From an uncultured SAR86 cluster bacterium (GTDB lineage Bacteria; Pseudomonadota; Gammaproteobacteria; Magnimaribacterales; D2472), in the NCBI GenBank assembly GCA_902557705.1, contig CACEBI010000008.1:1-49810 (forward strand): a stretch of DNA of 49,810 nucleotides, written 5' to 3'. Shown here one piece after another: positions 18,413-27,051 of the stretch. The first letter of the stretch is position 1. Each line of letters starts with the position of its first letter. The notes beneath the pieces are model-generated. The model made no database searches, was not told the origin of the DNA, and was given only the letters and a program-made list of their open reading frames with translations. The position numbers and the translations under genes were made by a program.

Positions 18413-19553
18413 ATTATCCTCATTACAAAATATTGCAAATAAAAATATTGTTATAAGGGTTGATATGAACGTCCCTATTAAGGAGGGACATGTTCAAGAC
18501 TTAACAAGAATAAAGGCATGTCTTCCAACCATAAGATATGCTTTAGACCAGGGCGCAAAAATTTTATTAGTAAGTCATCTTGGAAGACCTACAGAAGGGT
18601 TGTACGAAGAAATCTTTTCCTTAAAACCGGTTGCCAAAGTAGCATCGGAGATTTTTGGTCAGGAGGTAGAAGTAGTTAAATCTATTGAAGATCCTAGAAT
18701 TTTTCAAGGAAATTCTAGTATCCAATTACTTGAAAATATAAGGTTTTTTGATGGAGAAAAAGCAAATACTGAAGAGTTAGGATATAAGCTTGGTAATCTT
18801 GGAGATCTCTATGTCTTTGATGCATTTGGAACTTCTCATAGGGAGCAGGCATCTACTCATTCATCCATTATTCATGCCAATGCAGCATGCTCAGGAATCC
18901 TGCTTGAACAAGAAATCAATGCACTTACTAAAGCATTAAATAATACCCAAAAGCCTTATACCGCTATTATTGGTGGTGCAAAAGTTTCAACTAAGTTAGA
19001 ACTTATTAAGAATATTAATTCTAAGGCTGATCACGTTATTGTTGGCGGAGGGATAGCTAATACTTTTATCAAAGCTGCAGGATATGAGGTAGGTCAATCT
19101 CTTATAGAGGAGTCTATGGTTGGTATTGCAAGGGAACTTTTAGATAAGGGCAAAATAATTCTGCCAGAAAAAGTTATCACCTCAGAGACTTTTGAAGGTA
19201 AAAATATCAGTGAAAAAAATATTTCTGATGTTAGCATCAATGAAATGATTCTGGATCAACTTGTTAGTCAAAAAATTCAAGATATAGTTTTAAGTTCAAA
19301 AACTATTTTATGGAATGGGCCATTAGGAGTTTTTGAAAATGATTATTTTTCAAAGGGAACAAAAGAACTATCTAAAGAAATTGCAAAATCAGATGGTTTT
19401 TCAATAGCAGGGGGAGGAGAGACTCTATCTGCTATCAACAAATTTATTAACAAAGATGATGTATCATATTGTTCAACAGGCGGAGGAGCTTTTCTTGAAT
19501 TTATGGAAGGAAAAGATTTACCATCTATACAGGCTTTAAAAGCTAAAATATGA
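18405..19553 (+). CDS. pgk: Phosphoglycerate kinase
   Basis: Interconverts 1,3-bisphosphoglycerate/ADP and 3-phosphoglycerate/ATP. N-terminal VIRVDMNVPIKEG (about 16-28), VSHLGRPTEG, the hinge GGAKVSTKLELI (about 188-199) and the nucleotide-binding GGGETLSAINKF near residue 334 are present. 382 aa, complete. No gapA or epd gene sits beside it, unlike the common tkt-epd-pgk-fba arrangement. Confidence 0.97.
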   Translation: MIKLSSLQNIANKNIVIRVDMNVPIKEGHVQDLTRIKACLPTIRYALDQGAKILLVSHLGRPTEGLYEEIFSLKPVAKVASEIFGQEVEVVKSIEDPRIFQGNSSIQLLENIRFFDGEKANTEELGYKLGNLGDLYVFDAFGTSHREQASTHSSIIHANAACSGILLEQEINALTKALNNTQKPYTAIIGGAKVSTKLELIKNINSKADHVIVGGGIANTFIKAAGYEVGQSLIEESMVGIARELLDKGKIILPEKVITSETFEGKNISEKNISDVSINEMILDQLVSQKIQDIVLSSKTILWNGPLGVFENDYFSKGTKELSKEIAKSDGFSIAGGGETLSAINKFINKDDVSYCSTGGGAFLEFMEGKDLPSIQALKAKI

Positions 19554-19569
19554 AGATAGGGAGATAGTA

Positions 19570-20583
19570 ATGTCATTAAATACTTTAGAAGAAATAGCGT
19601 CTTATATTGTCTCAGACGGCAAGGGTATCCTCGCTGCTGATGAGAGCAATCCAACATGCGGCAAAAGATTCGACAGCATTGGGGTTGAGTCTAATCAGGA
19701 TAATAGAAGAGATTATAGAGAAATGTTATTTAGATCTTCAGGCATGAAAGATAATATTGGTGGCGTAATTCTTTTTGATGAGACTATTAGACAGAATGCT
19801 AAAGATGGAACTTCTCTCGTTGATATTATTTCTGATCAAGGCGCCCTTCCTGGAATTAAAGTTGATAAAGGACTTCAGCCTTTTGGTGATTTAGATGAGA
19901 CAGTAACTGTTGGCTTAGATGGCTTAGATGAAAGATTAAAAGAATATGTTTCTATGGGAGCAAAATTCACTAAGTGGAGAGCAGTTATAAAAATTGGTGA
20001 TGCTATACCAACCCAAGAATGCATTGACGCTAACATGAAAGCATTGGCTGATTATGCAAAAATTGTCCAAGATAATGGAATGGTTCCTATGGTTGAGCCA
20101 GAAGTGTTGATGGACGGTTCTCACTCAATTGAAGATTGTTATGATGCATCAGATAGATCCTTGAAATCACTCTTTAAACATCTTGCCGATAATGAAGTAA
20201 ATATAAAAGGCACAATATTAAAACCAAATATGGTTACATCAGGCTCAAGCTGTAAACAGCAAGCTGATATTGATGAGGTTGCAAGAAAAACATTAGATTG
20301 TTTAATTGCCAACGTTCCTTCAGAGCTTCCTGGAATTACTTTTTTATCAGGAGGTCAATCTGATATTTTGGCAACTGCGCATTTGGACGCCATGAATAAA
20401 TTAGGTGGGTTTGAATGGAAGTTAAGTTTCTCATATGGAAGAGCTCTTCAAGCTGCTGCACTAAAAGCATGGGGTGGTAAGCCAGAGAATATGTTCATTT
20501 CTCAAGATGCTTTATCCCATAGAGCTAAAATGAATAAACTTGCTTCTCTCGGAGAATGGGATCAAGGCCTAGAAGACAAATAA
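19570..20583 (+). CDS. Class I (Schiff-base) fructose-bisphosphate aldolase
   Basis: 337-aa aldolase of the animal/plant-like class I type, not the zinc class II FbaA normally found after pgk in gammaproteobacteria. Visible are LAADESNPTCGKR (21-33), DETIRQ (70-75), the lysine K135 in TKWR, VEPEVL (175-180), the Schiff-base lysine K218 in TILKPNMV and FSYGRALQAAALKAWGG near the C-terminus. It has a good ribosome site (AGGGAG) upstream. Reaction: cleavage or condensation of fructose 1,6-bisphosphate. Confidence 0.95.
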   Translation: MSLNTLEEIASYIVSDGKGILAADESNPTCGKRFDSIGVESNQDNRRDYREMLFRSSGMKDNIGGVILFDETIRQNAKDGTSLVDIISDQGALPGIKVDKGLQPFGDLDETVTVGLDGLDERLKEYVSMGAKFTKWRAVIKIGDAIPTQECIDANMKALADYAKIVQDNGMVPMVEPEVLMDGSHSIEDCYDASDRSLKSLFKHLADNEVNIKGTILKPNMVTSGSSCKQQADIDEVARKTLDCLIANVPSELPGITFLSGGQSDILATAHLDAMNKLGGFEWKLSFSYGRALQAAALKAWGGKPENMFISQDALSHRAKMNKLASLGEWDQGLEDK

Positions 20584-20586
20584 AGA

Positions 20587-21024
20587 TTGATTTCTTTAGT
20601 TCAAAGAGTCCTAGAAGCCAAAGTAAATATTGATAATAAAGAATTTTCGTCAATTGGAAGCGGCTTATTGGTTTTAATTTGTATCGAAGATTCTGATACA
20701 AATGAATCTATAGCTAAGATGTTAGAAAAGCTTCTCAACTTTAAAATGATTGATGGTTCGAAAGGCATAACTTCATGCTCGTTAAAAGATACAAAAGAAG
20801 AAGTTTTGATAGTAAGTCAATTTACTCTTTCAGCAATAACCAATAAAGGAAACAAACCAACTTTTCATAAAGCCGCCAAGCCGGACAAAGCAAAATTAAT
20901 GTATGATAAATTTGTAGATCTTTTCAAAAAAGAACATCAGTTCGTAAAAGAGGGGAAGTTTGGTGCATCAATGAATATATCTTTGATAAATAAGGGACCA
21001 GTAACATTTAATTTTAAAACTTAA
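20587..21024 (+). CDS. dtd: D-aminoacyl-tRNA deacylase
   Basis: 145-aa proofreading enzyme that removes D-amino acids from tRNA. VSQFTLSA (about 77-84) carries the catalytic Ser-Gln-Thr environment. The C-terminal Gly-cisPro motif appears as NKGPVTF (about 135-141), where most members have NDGPVT. The TTG start at 20587, 4 nt after the aldolase stop, gives MISLVQRVLEAKV, which matches the family N-terminus; translation is presumably coupled. Confidence 0.93.
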   Translation: MISLVQRVLEAKVNIDNKEFSSIGSGLLVLICIEDSDTNESIAKMLEKLLNFKMIDGSKGITSCSLKDTKEEVLIVSQFTLSAITNKGNKPTFHKAAKPDKAKLMYDKFVDLFKKEHQFVKEGKFGASMNISLINKGPVTFNFKT

Positions 21025-21031
21025 TTTAATT

Positions 21032-21613
21032 ATGAAAAATATATCAGTTTTTTGTGGAGCCCATGAGGGTAACAATCCTAGGTATGCTGAAGATGCAAAA
21101 AAGATTGGAGAAATTCTTGCAGCAAAAGGCATCAATGTTGTTTTTGGTGGGGGAAATGTAGGTCTTATGAAGATAGTATCAGATGCAGCTCTTGATAATG
21201 GAGTAGACGCCATAGGAATTGGTCTAGAATCCCTACATAATCTTGAGTTGGTGAACCCAAGATTAAAAAATCAAATAATTACAAAAACCTTATTAGATCG
21301 AAAAGACGAGTTTATGAAGAGATCAGATGCATTTATAGTGCTCCCTGGAGGTGTGGGATCTTTGGATGAGTTAGCTGAGATAATGGCTAACAACCAGCTT
21401 GGACTTATCAACAAGCCAGTGGGACTTCTTAATACCGAGGGATATTACGATCATCTACTAGCATGGATGAAAAAGGCAGTTGAAGAAGACTTTATAACAG
21501 AAGCAAATTTTAATGATTTAATAGTCTCCTCTTCATGTGAAGATTTAGTAAATCTTATTATTGAAAACGAGAGACCTGACAATAATGATTGGACAAAAAG
21601 ATTGGGTCTTTAA
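21032..21613 (+). CDS. LOG family protein (nucleotide phosphoribohydrolase fold)
   Basis: 193-aa Rossmann-like protein of the TIGR00730/LOG family. It has SVFCGAHEGNNPRY at the N-terminus, VFGGGNVGLMKIVSDAA (about 36-52), the paired DRKDEFMKRSDAFIVLPGGVGSLDELAE (PGGxG-x2-E type) and a conserved lysine/arginine pair. Family members hydrolyse nucleotide 5'-monophosphates to base and ribose 5-phosphate; the physiological substrate here is unknown. The stop overlaps the PhyH stop by 4 bp. Confidence 0.9.
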   Translation: MKNISVFCGAHEGNNPRYAEDAKKIGEILAAKGINVVFGGGNVGLMKIVSDAALDNGVDAIGIGLESLHNLELVNPRLKNQIITKTLLDRKDEFMKRSDAFIVLPGGVGSLDELAEIMANNQLGLINKPVGLLNTEGYYDHLLAWMKKAVEEDFITEANFNDLIVSSSCEDLVNLIIENERPDNNDWTKRLGL

Positions 21614-22314
21614 TCTCTTGTTGTTAAGATTTTCTCATCCGAGAAGCGATACATCATATTTCTGTAGACACATATATCAGTAATATTATCCGGAGTTCCA
21701 CTTGGTACGCAGCGATAATTTGTGGAGACCCTTATATTGTCATGTATTGGCAGAACCTTGTGCCATAGATGCCCGTGTAATATGGCAAGAGACCCTTTAC
21801 TTGGCTCAATCACTACCTCATGCCCTATCTCATTACCAAAAGAATCTGAAGGTATTATTCCTTTCTTGTGTGAGCCTGGAATTAAGACTAGCTCGCCACC
21901 CGTTGATTTATTAATATCCATGGTATAAACAAGTCTGTTGAGGTTATATATTTCTTTATTTTCAGGATTACAGTCTTGATGCCATGCTTGCCCATTTGAT
22001 GACTTATTGCTAAACATCACCATGCTGTACAAAGATTTCCATCCGCTTCCAAGTATTTTTTCTGTAATCTTTTGCAATCTTTGATCATCTTCAACAATAT
22101 TAAAGATTGTTTCTCCCTCTAACTGAGGAAACCACGGAATAACATCTGTGTCTGATTTTTCTATAAAAGTCATGTCATGCTTGTATCCAGTATCTTTTTT
22201 AAAATGACTAAGAATTTTCTGGTGATAGCTATCCATCAAACTCCCATCAAAAAAATTTTCAATGTAAATATAGCCATCTTCCTTAAATCTTTTTGAAAGA
22301 TTCTCAATATCCAT
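21610..22314 (-). CDS. Phytanoyl-CoA dioxygenase (PhyH) family protein
   Basis: 234-aa Fe(II)/2-oxoglutarate oxygenase. The iron ligands are H112 and D114 (AWHQDCNP) with a distal histidine in HGHLWHKV (180-187, probably H180 or H185), and R195 (NIRVS) is the likely 2-oxoglutarate anchor. The substrate cannot be predicted. Its ATG shares a base with the tatC stop, so it is co-translated at the end of the rsgA-ubiEJB-tatABC run, though a functional link to Tat is not obvious. Confidence 0.85.
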   Translation of the reverse strand: MDIENLSKRFKEDGYIYIENFFDGSLMDSYHQKILSHFKKDTGYKHDMTFIEKSDTDVIPWFPQLEGETIFNIVEDDQRLQKITEKILGSGWKSLYSMVMFSNKSSNGQAWHQDCNPENKEIYNLNRLVYTMDINKSTGGELVLIPGSHKKGIIPSDSFGNEIGHEVVIEPSKGSLAILHGHLWHKVLPIHDNIRVSTNYRCVPSGTPDNITDICVYRNMMYRFSDEKILTTRD

Positions 22315-23015
22315 TAAATTTTATCCTTTGAAATTAGCAATCCTAGTTCAAAAAGAAGCCACATTGGGATTGCTAAAAATAACTGAGAAAAAACATCTGG
22401 AGGTGTTAGCAGCATTCCTAAAATAAAAAATAACACAATTAAGTATGGTCTCGCCTTCTTTAATTTCTCTTTCTTTGCAATACCAGATCTTATTATTAGG
22501 TATGTTGCTACTGGCATTTCAAAAGCAACTCCAAAAGCAAAAGTAACCTTAAGAACAAAATTTAAATATTGACTTATATCAGTCATAACAACAATTGAAT
22601 CAGGAGCAGAGTTAATAAAAAAACTAAATATAATCGGACATACAACGTAATATGCAAAAGCTACACCTGCTATAAATAAAAAAATTGTTGATGTCATTAA
22701 GGGCAGAACTAAGCTTTTCTCATTTTTATAAAGGCCCGGAGACATAAAGAGCCACATCTGATAAAAGAAATAAGGCATACTCAGTAAAAGCGCTACAAAT
22801 AGAGTTAATTTTATAGGTGCCATAAATGGCGAGCTTACTCCAGTAGCAATCATTGAACTTCCACTAGGCAAAACAGACATTAGTGGTGATGCTACAAAAG
22901 AATATATTTCTGAAGCAAAGGGCAATCCGATAATGGTAAGAACCCCCATACAAATTAATGTTTTAATCAATCTAGATCTAAGTTCTATTAGATGAGATGA
23001 TACTGAGCTACTCAT
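22314..23015 (-). CDS. tatC: Sec-independent translocase subunit TatC
   Basis: Multi-spanning receptor of the twin-arginine system. Six hydrophobic segments follow the conserved SHLIELRSRLIKTL, with FYQMWLFMSPGLYKNEK in the first cytoplasmic region and FAFGVAFEMPVATYLI later. I prefer ATG 23015, giving an 8-nt overlap with tatB. An in-frame TTG at 23033 would add six residues (MSKRTK) and cannot be excluded. Order tatA-tatB-tatC is standard. Confidence 0.95.
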   Translation of the reverse strand: MSSSVSSHLIELRSRLIKTLICMGVLTIIGLPFASEIYSFVASPLMSVLPSGSSMIATGVSSPFMAPIKLTLFVALLLSMPYFFYQMWLFMSPGLYKNEKSLVLPLMTSTIFLFIAGVAFAYYVVCPIIFSFFINSAPDSIVVMTDISQYLNFVLKVTFAFGVAFEMPVATYLIIRSGIAKKEKLKKARPYLIVLFFILGMLLTPPDVFSQLFLAIPMWLLFELGLLISKDKI

Positions 23016-23256
23016 CTTTGTTCTTTTGCTCAAAGCCTTCTAATTCTTCCATCCGCATTTCATTAAAAACATCTTTTTTAATATCTTCAGCACCAATATC
23101 TTCTTCGAAGTTATTTTTAAATTCAGAAAACTGATTTTGAATTTTTTTATAAAATTTTAAGAGATTCTTAACAAGCTCAGGTAGCCTCTCGGGACCAATA
23201 ACTAATAATCCTATAATTAGGATAATAGCAATTTCTAAAAAACCAATCTGAAGCAA
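23008..23256 (-). CDS. tatB: Sec-independent translocase subunit TatB
   Basis: 82 aa: short N-terminal membrane helix with IGFLEIAIILIIGLLVIGPERLP (about 4-26), carrying the TatB Glu-8 equivalent and GPERLP hinge, followed by an amphipathic helix and an acidic tail. The start is TTG at 23256, three bases after the tatA stop. Shorter than the E. coli protein (171 aa) because the tail is reduced. Confidence 0.92.
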   Translation of the reverse strand: MLQIGFLEIAIILIIGLLVIGPERLPELVKNLLKFYKKIQNQFSEFKNNFEEDIGAEDIKKDVFNEMRMEELEGFEQKNKDE

Positions 23257-23259
23257 TTG

Positions 23260-23430
23260 TTAATCTTGTTTGTTTTCTTCTTTATCTTCTTCTTTTACAG
23301 CCTTTTTAAAGCTTTTTAGGCCCGAGCCAAGGTCAGATCCCAAAGTCTTTAATTTGCCACTACCAAAAATTAAAAGCACCACAACTAAAATGATTAGAAG
23401 TTGCCAAATACTTATTCCACCTAAGCCCAT
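23260..23430 (-). CDS. tatA: Sec-independent translocase subunit TatA
   Basis: 56-aa protein [20 protein letters not shown], then [15 protein letters not shown] and a charged tail rich in Lys and Glu. This is the TatA pattern: one membrane helix, the FGxxKL hinge and an amphipathic helix ([16 protein letters not shown]). A strong ribosome site (AGGAG, 7 nt before the ATG) fits the high expression expected of TatA. It lies 9 nt after the ubiB stop. Confidence 0.95.
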   Translation of the reverse strand: MGLGGISIWQLLIILVVVLLIFGSGKLKTLGSDLGSGLKSFKKAVKEEDKEENKQD

Positions 23431-23439
23431 ATAAATCTC

Positions 23440-24921
23440 CTATGTGAGCAATAAAAAAGCACCACACCCTAATATTATACCTATTAGAATGAAACTTATG
23501 ATGTATTTTTGTTTCTGCAGATCCATCTCCATCTTATGGATTTTTTCCTCATACGATCTTCTATTTTTAGAATAACCTCTAATTTCGTCCAAGGTTTCAT
23601 ATATAAAGCTAGGCATTTCAGAAGCCTTCATTATTAATTCGTCTTTATTCTCTATAATATAATCTTTTATTTTTAATGGATTAAATTGCTCTTTAAGCCA
23701 ATTATCAAGATATGGCTCAGCTATTCCCCAAAAATCTAGTTGAGGGTATATTTGGCGACCCATTCCTTCAATATGTATAAGAGTTTTTTGAAGTAAGACT
23801 AATGATGGCTGAAGCGATAATCCAAAAGGTCTAGTGCTTTGGAAAAGATACAAGAGCAGTTTACCAAATTCAATTTCTGATAAAGGCTTTTCAAATATTG
23901 GCTCACAACAAGCCCTGAGAGTATTCTCTAGCTCTATTTGATTTGAATTGGGGTTAACCCATTCTGAGCTTATAAATAACTGAGCCAGAGATTTATAATT
24001 TTGTTTGATCACAGCCTGAAGCATCCTTGCAAGAATATATCTTTCATCATTAGAAAGAGAACCGCTTATCGCACAATCGATTGCTATATATCCTGGTTTC
24101 TCAGGATTTTCTTTAGAAACAAATATGTTTCCAGGATGCATATCCGCATGAAAAAAGTTATCGCGAAATACTTGGTTAAGAAAAATCATGACACCGTTTT
24201 CTGCCAATCTTTTTTTATCTATATTAAATTTCTCAATGGTCTCAATGTCAGTACAAGGTATTCCATCAATCTCTTCTAATACCATAACTTTTGAAGTGGT
24301 TAAGTCCCAATATACTTCTGGAATATATAATTCTTCTGAGCCTGCAAAGTTTTTTCTAGTAAGGTTTGTATTAGCAGCTTCTAGCCTTAAATCTAATTCA
24401 CGTAAAATCGTATTTTCATAATCTTTTACTACCTCAATTGGTCTTATTCTATCGCTCTCAGAATATAGATATGTACAAACTTTTGCAGCAGATTTTAAAA
24501 GCCTGAGATTTTTCTTAACTTCTTTTTCAATATTTGGCCTTAAAACTTTTACAACAATTTTTTTACCATCTTTAAGTTTTGCAGAATGAACTTGCGCTAA
24601 TGATGCAGCAGCCATTGGCACTTCGTTGAAATCATCAAACAGATCATTAATTGAATTGCCTAGTTCTTTTTCTACAATTTTCTTAAGCTCTTTAACTGAA
24701 AAAGGCTTGCAGCTATCAGTCAGGCTTTGAAGTTCTTTTGCAGTGTCTATATCTAGAATATCTGTTCTAGTAGAGAGCAATTGACCAAATTTAATAAAAA
24801 TTGGCCCTAGCGACTCAAGGTATTTTGCAGCTTTTTCACCATTAGGATTCATAAAGATTTTGAACCTAATGCCTAAAGTTAACATCTTTAAGCCTTGAAA
24901 AATTATTATTAAGAAATTCAT
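23440..24921 (-). CDS. ubiB: Ubiquinone biosynthesis ATPase/kinase-like protein UbiB
   Basis: 493-aa atypical kinase of the ABC1/COQ8 family, needed for ubiquinone synthesis at the inner membrane. KxGQ-type motif GPIFIKFGQLLSTRTDIL (about 34-51), the alanine-rich nucleotide loop AAASLAQVH, the catalytic loop ADMHPGNIF and the metal-binding IDCAISGSL are visible. The C-terminus ends in a membrane helix (YIISFILIGIILGCGAFLLL). It overlaps ubiJ by 4 nt. Confidence 0.96.
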   Translation of the reverse strand: MNFLIIIFQGLKMLTLGIRFKIFMNPNGEKAAKYLESLGPIFIKFGQLLSTRTDILDIDTAKELQSLTDSCKPFSVKELKKIVEKELGNSINDLFDDFNEVPMAAASLAQVHSAKLKDGKKIVVKVLRPNIEKEVKKNLRLLKSAAKVCTYLYSESDRIRPIEVVKDYENTILRELDLRLEAANTNLTRKNFAGSEELYIPEVYWDLTTSKVMVLEEIDGIPCTDIETIEKFNIDKKRLAENGVMIFLNQVFRDNFFHADMHPGNIFVSKENPEKPGYIAIDCAISGSLSNDERYILARMLQAVIKQNYKSLAQLFISSEWVNPNSNQIELENTLRACCEPIFEKPLSEIEFGKLLLYLFQSTRPFGLSLQPSLVLLQKTLIHIEGMGRQIYPQLDFWGIAEPYLDNWLKEQFNPLKIKDYIIENKDELIMKASEMPSFIYETLDEIRGYSKNRRSYEEKIHKMEMDLQKQKYIISFILIGIILGCGAFLLLT

Positions 24922-25415
24922 AAATTATTAATAGCCTCAAGTCTATCAAGTCTTATAGACAGATCTCTCAATTTAGACTGAAGCTCATTTTTTTTATTAT
25001 ACTGGTTTGTCGTAAATAATTTTTCTTTTGTAATATAGGCCAAAACAGCAGGCACATTTCCAAAATATTTATCTATTAAAAATACAATATCAATATCAGA
25101 TTTTAAGATTGCATTAATCATTAAAATTGCTTTTTCATTATCACCGTAGATAATTTCTTTTTTAATTTTTTTGGAAAGAATTAAATCAAGCACTTCTTTG
25201 ATTGAAGATCGTATTTCAAAATCTATATGCGAAGTTTTTTCAAAAGAAATATTCTTATTGTTTTTGTCTAGGCTAAAGTAAATATTTTTGTGACCCTTTA
25301 AGGATAAAAGGAAACTTATTGGATAAATTTGTATCAGCTTATCTCGAGCAACCGGAGAGGCGTTTTCAATGTCATTTATGATGTTATTTATTATTTTTAA
25401 CAAGTTATTCGTCAT
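24918..25415 (-). CDS. ubiJ: Ubiquinone biosynthesis accessory factor UbiJ (SCP2 domain)
   Basis: 165-aa protein between ubiE and ubiB, the constant position of ubiJ/yigP. An SCP2-like lipid-binding fold spans about 10-110 (INDIENASPVARDKLIQIYP at the start) and a C-terminal coiled coil ends in LRDLSIRLDRLEAINNL, where UbiJ pairs with UbiK. I place the start at ATG 25415 (MTNNLLKI), overlapping ubiE by 11 nt. Sequence identity to E. coli UbiJ is low; position carries much of the call. Confidence 0.85.
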   Translation of the reverse strand: MTNNLLKIINNIINDIENASPVARDKLIQIYPISFLLSLKGHKNIYFSLDKNNKNISFEKTSHIDFEIRSSIKEVLDLILSKKIKKEIIYGDNEKAILMINAILKSDIDIVFLIDKYFGNVPAVLAYITKEKLFTTNQYNKKNELQSKLRDLSIRLDRLEAINNL

Positions 25416-26145
25416 ATGCCACATGTATCGAAACAATGCCGTTAAGGAGATTATAAAATTTACAATTACTGAATCCGGCTTCTATTATCATTGATTTTAA
25501 TGTTTCTTGATCAGGATGCATGCGAATAGATTCGGCAAGGTATTGATAGCTATCAGAGTCATTTGCAAGCATAGAACCAAGCTTGGGAAGAACATTGAAT
25601 GAATACCAGTCATAGATTTTAGAAAAAATAGGATTTAAAGGTTTAGAAAACTCTAGAACAAGCAGCCTGCCATCTTTTTTAAGACATCTTCTCATTTCTT
25701 TGAGACCTTTTTCTTTATTTGTAAAATTTCTCAAACCAAATCCAATTGTGATTACATCAAAAGCATCATCATCAAATGGGATTTCTTCTCCACTGAGTTG
25801 ACAGAAATGACAATTAGCATAAAAGCTTTCATTAATTGCTCTATCTCTACCCTCTGAGAGCATGTCCATGTTGATATCTGTCATGTATATCTCAGTATTG
25901 GGAAAGTCATTGGAAATTAGTTTTGCAATGTCCCCAGTTCCACTTGCTATATCTAGAACACTGTCTTTATCTGAAATAGCGGCAAGCTCAACTAGAATCA
26001 TTTTCCACAGTCTGTGCATGCCAAATGACATAGCATCATTCATGATGTCGTAGTTTTCTGCAACAGAAGAAAAAACCCCTCCAACATGAGAGCTTTTATC
26101 TTTTTCGTCTACCTCTTTGAAACCAAAATGAGTTTTTTTATTCAT
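25405..26145 (-). CDS. ubiE: Ubiquinone/menaquinone C-methyltransferase UbiE
   Basis: 246-aa SAM-dependent methyltransferase. Motif I is VLDIASGTGDIAK (about 63-75), with the family signatures YDIMNDAMSFGMHRLWK (about 34-50) and ITIGFGLRNFTNKEKGLKEMRRCLK. It methylates the C2 position of the benzoquinol ring. It overlaps rsgA by 8 nt and ubiJ by 11 nt. Confidence 0.97.
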   Translation of the reverse strand: MNKKTHFGFKEVDEKDKSSHVGGVFSSVAENYDIMNDAMSFGMHRLWKMILVELAAISDKDSVLDIASGTGDIAKLISNDFPNTEIYMTDINMDMLSEGRDRAINESFYANCHFCQLSGEEIPFDDDAFDVITIGFGLRNFTNKEKGLKEMRRCLKKDGRLLVLEFSKPLNPIFSKIYDWYSFNVLPKLGSMLANDSDSYQYLAESIRMHPDQETLKSMIIEAGFSNCKFYNLLNGIVSIHVAYDE

Positions 26146-27010
26146 CGTTAAGCACGCTATCTCTAAACTTAATGAAATTATTGTATCTACTTTGACTTAT
26201 TTCACCATCATTAAGTTTTTTTATGACATTACAACCTTTATTGTTTATATGATTGCAGTCATTAAACTCACATTCTTTTGAAGATGCATATATTTCTTTA
26301 AAACCAGCAATAATTTGATTTGTTTTCCATCCAGATATTGGGAGGTCCCTAACTCCCGGAGAATCAATAATTTGAGTGCTTGAATTAACCTGATATAGCG
26401 TTGAGATAGATGTCGTATGCACCCCTTGGTTGTTTGAGAGCGTGTTTGTTTTGATCTCCTTGCCTGTAATTAATGAAGTAAGAGTTGATTTTCCTGCACC
26501 AGAGTTACCAACAAATAGAGCACATTTATGTTTCAAATAGTTTTGAAGGAGATCTATGTTTGTATTTTCTTTTGCAGAAATACTAAAGGTTTGAATATCA
26601 AGGCTTTTATATAGATTTATTTGCTTCAAATAAGCATCATCATGATTAAGATCTGATTTATTACAAATAACAAAAGGCTCAATACCTGATAATAATGAAG
26701 TTAATATCCACTTATCAATAAATTCAGCAGTAGTTTTAGGTTTTGGTGTTACCAATATGCCTACATGACTAAGGTTGGCAGCTATATTTTTGTATTTAAT
26801 TCCATCCTTTTTTTGCAAAAGCGATTTCCTATTTTCTCTAGATAAAATTACTCCCTTAGTCTCTTTGCTATCTTGTAATATTTCAATTTCAACCACATCT
26901 CCAACAATAATGTCTTTTATTCCAATACATGGGATGTCTTTTTTGTCTGTACGAACCAAACAGCTATTTGAGTAAAATTCTATTACTAAACCAGTTTGAA
27001 CTTTTTGCAT
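26138..27010 (-). CDS. rsgA: Ribosome small subunit-dependent GTPase RsgA
   Basis: Circularly permuted GTPase for 30S maturation. N-terminal OB fold (GLVIEFYSNSCLVR), then G4 CNKSDL before G1 GNSGAGKSTL and G3 DSPGVRD. The C-terminal zinc site is in CEFNDCNHINNKGC. I use ATG 27010 (MQKVQTGLVIEF); an in-frame GTG at 27028 adds six residues. It is divergent from orn, a pairing seen in many gammaproteobacteria. Confidence 0.96.
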   Translation of the reverse strand: MQKVQTGLVIEFYSNSCLVRTDKKDIPCIGIKDIIVGDVVEIEILQDSKETKGVILSRENRKSLLQKKDGIKYKNIAANLSHVGILVTPKPKTTAEFIDKWILTSLLSGIEPFVICNKSDLNHDDAYLKQINLYKSLDIQTFSISAKENTNIDLLQNYLKHKCALFVGNSGAGKSTLTSLITGKEIKTNTLSNNQGVHTTSISTLYQVNSSTQIIDSPGVRDLPISGWKTNQIIAGFKEIYASSKECEFNDCNHINNKGCNVIKKLNDGEISQSRYNNFIKFRDSVLNDE

Positions 27011-27051
27011 AATAAGCACAAAATACACTAAAGGAAGAAATATAAAAAGTT

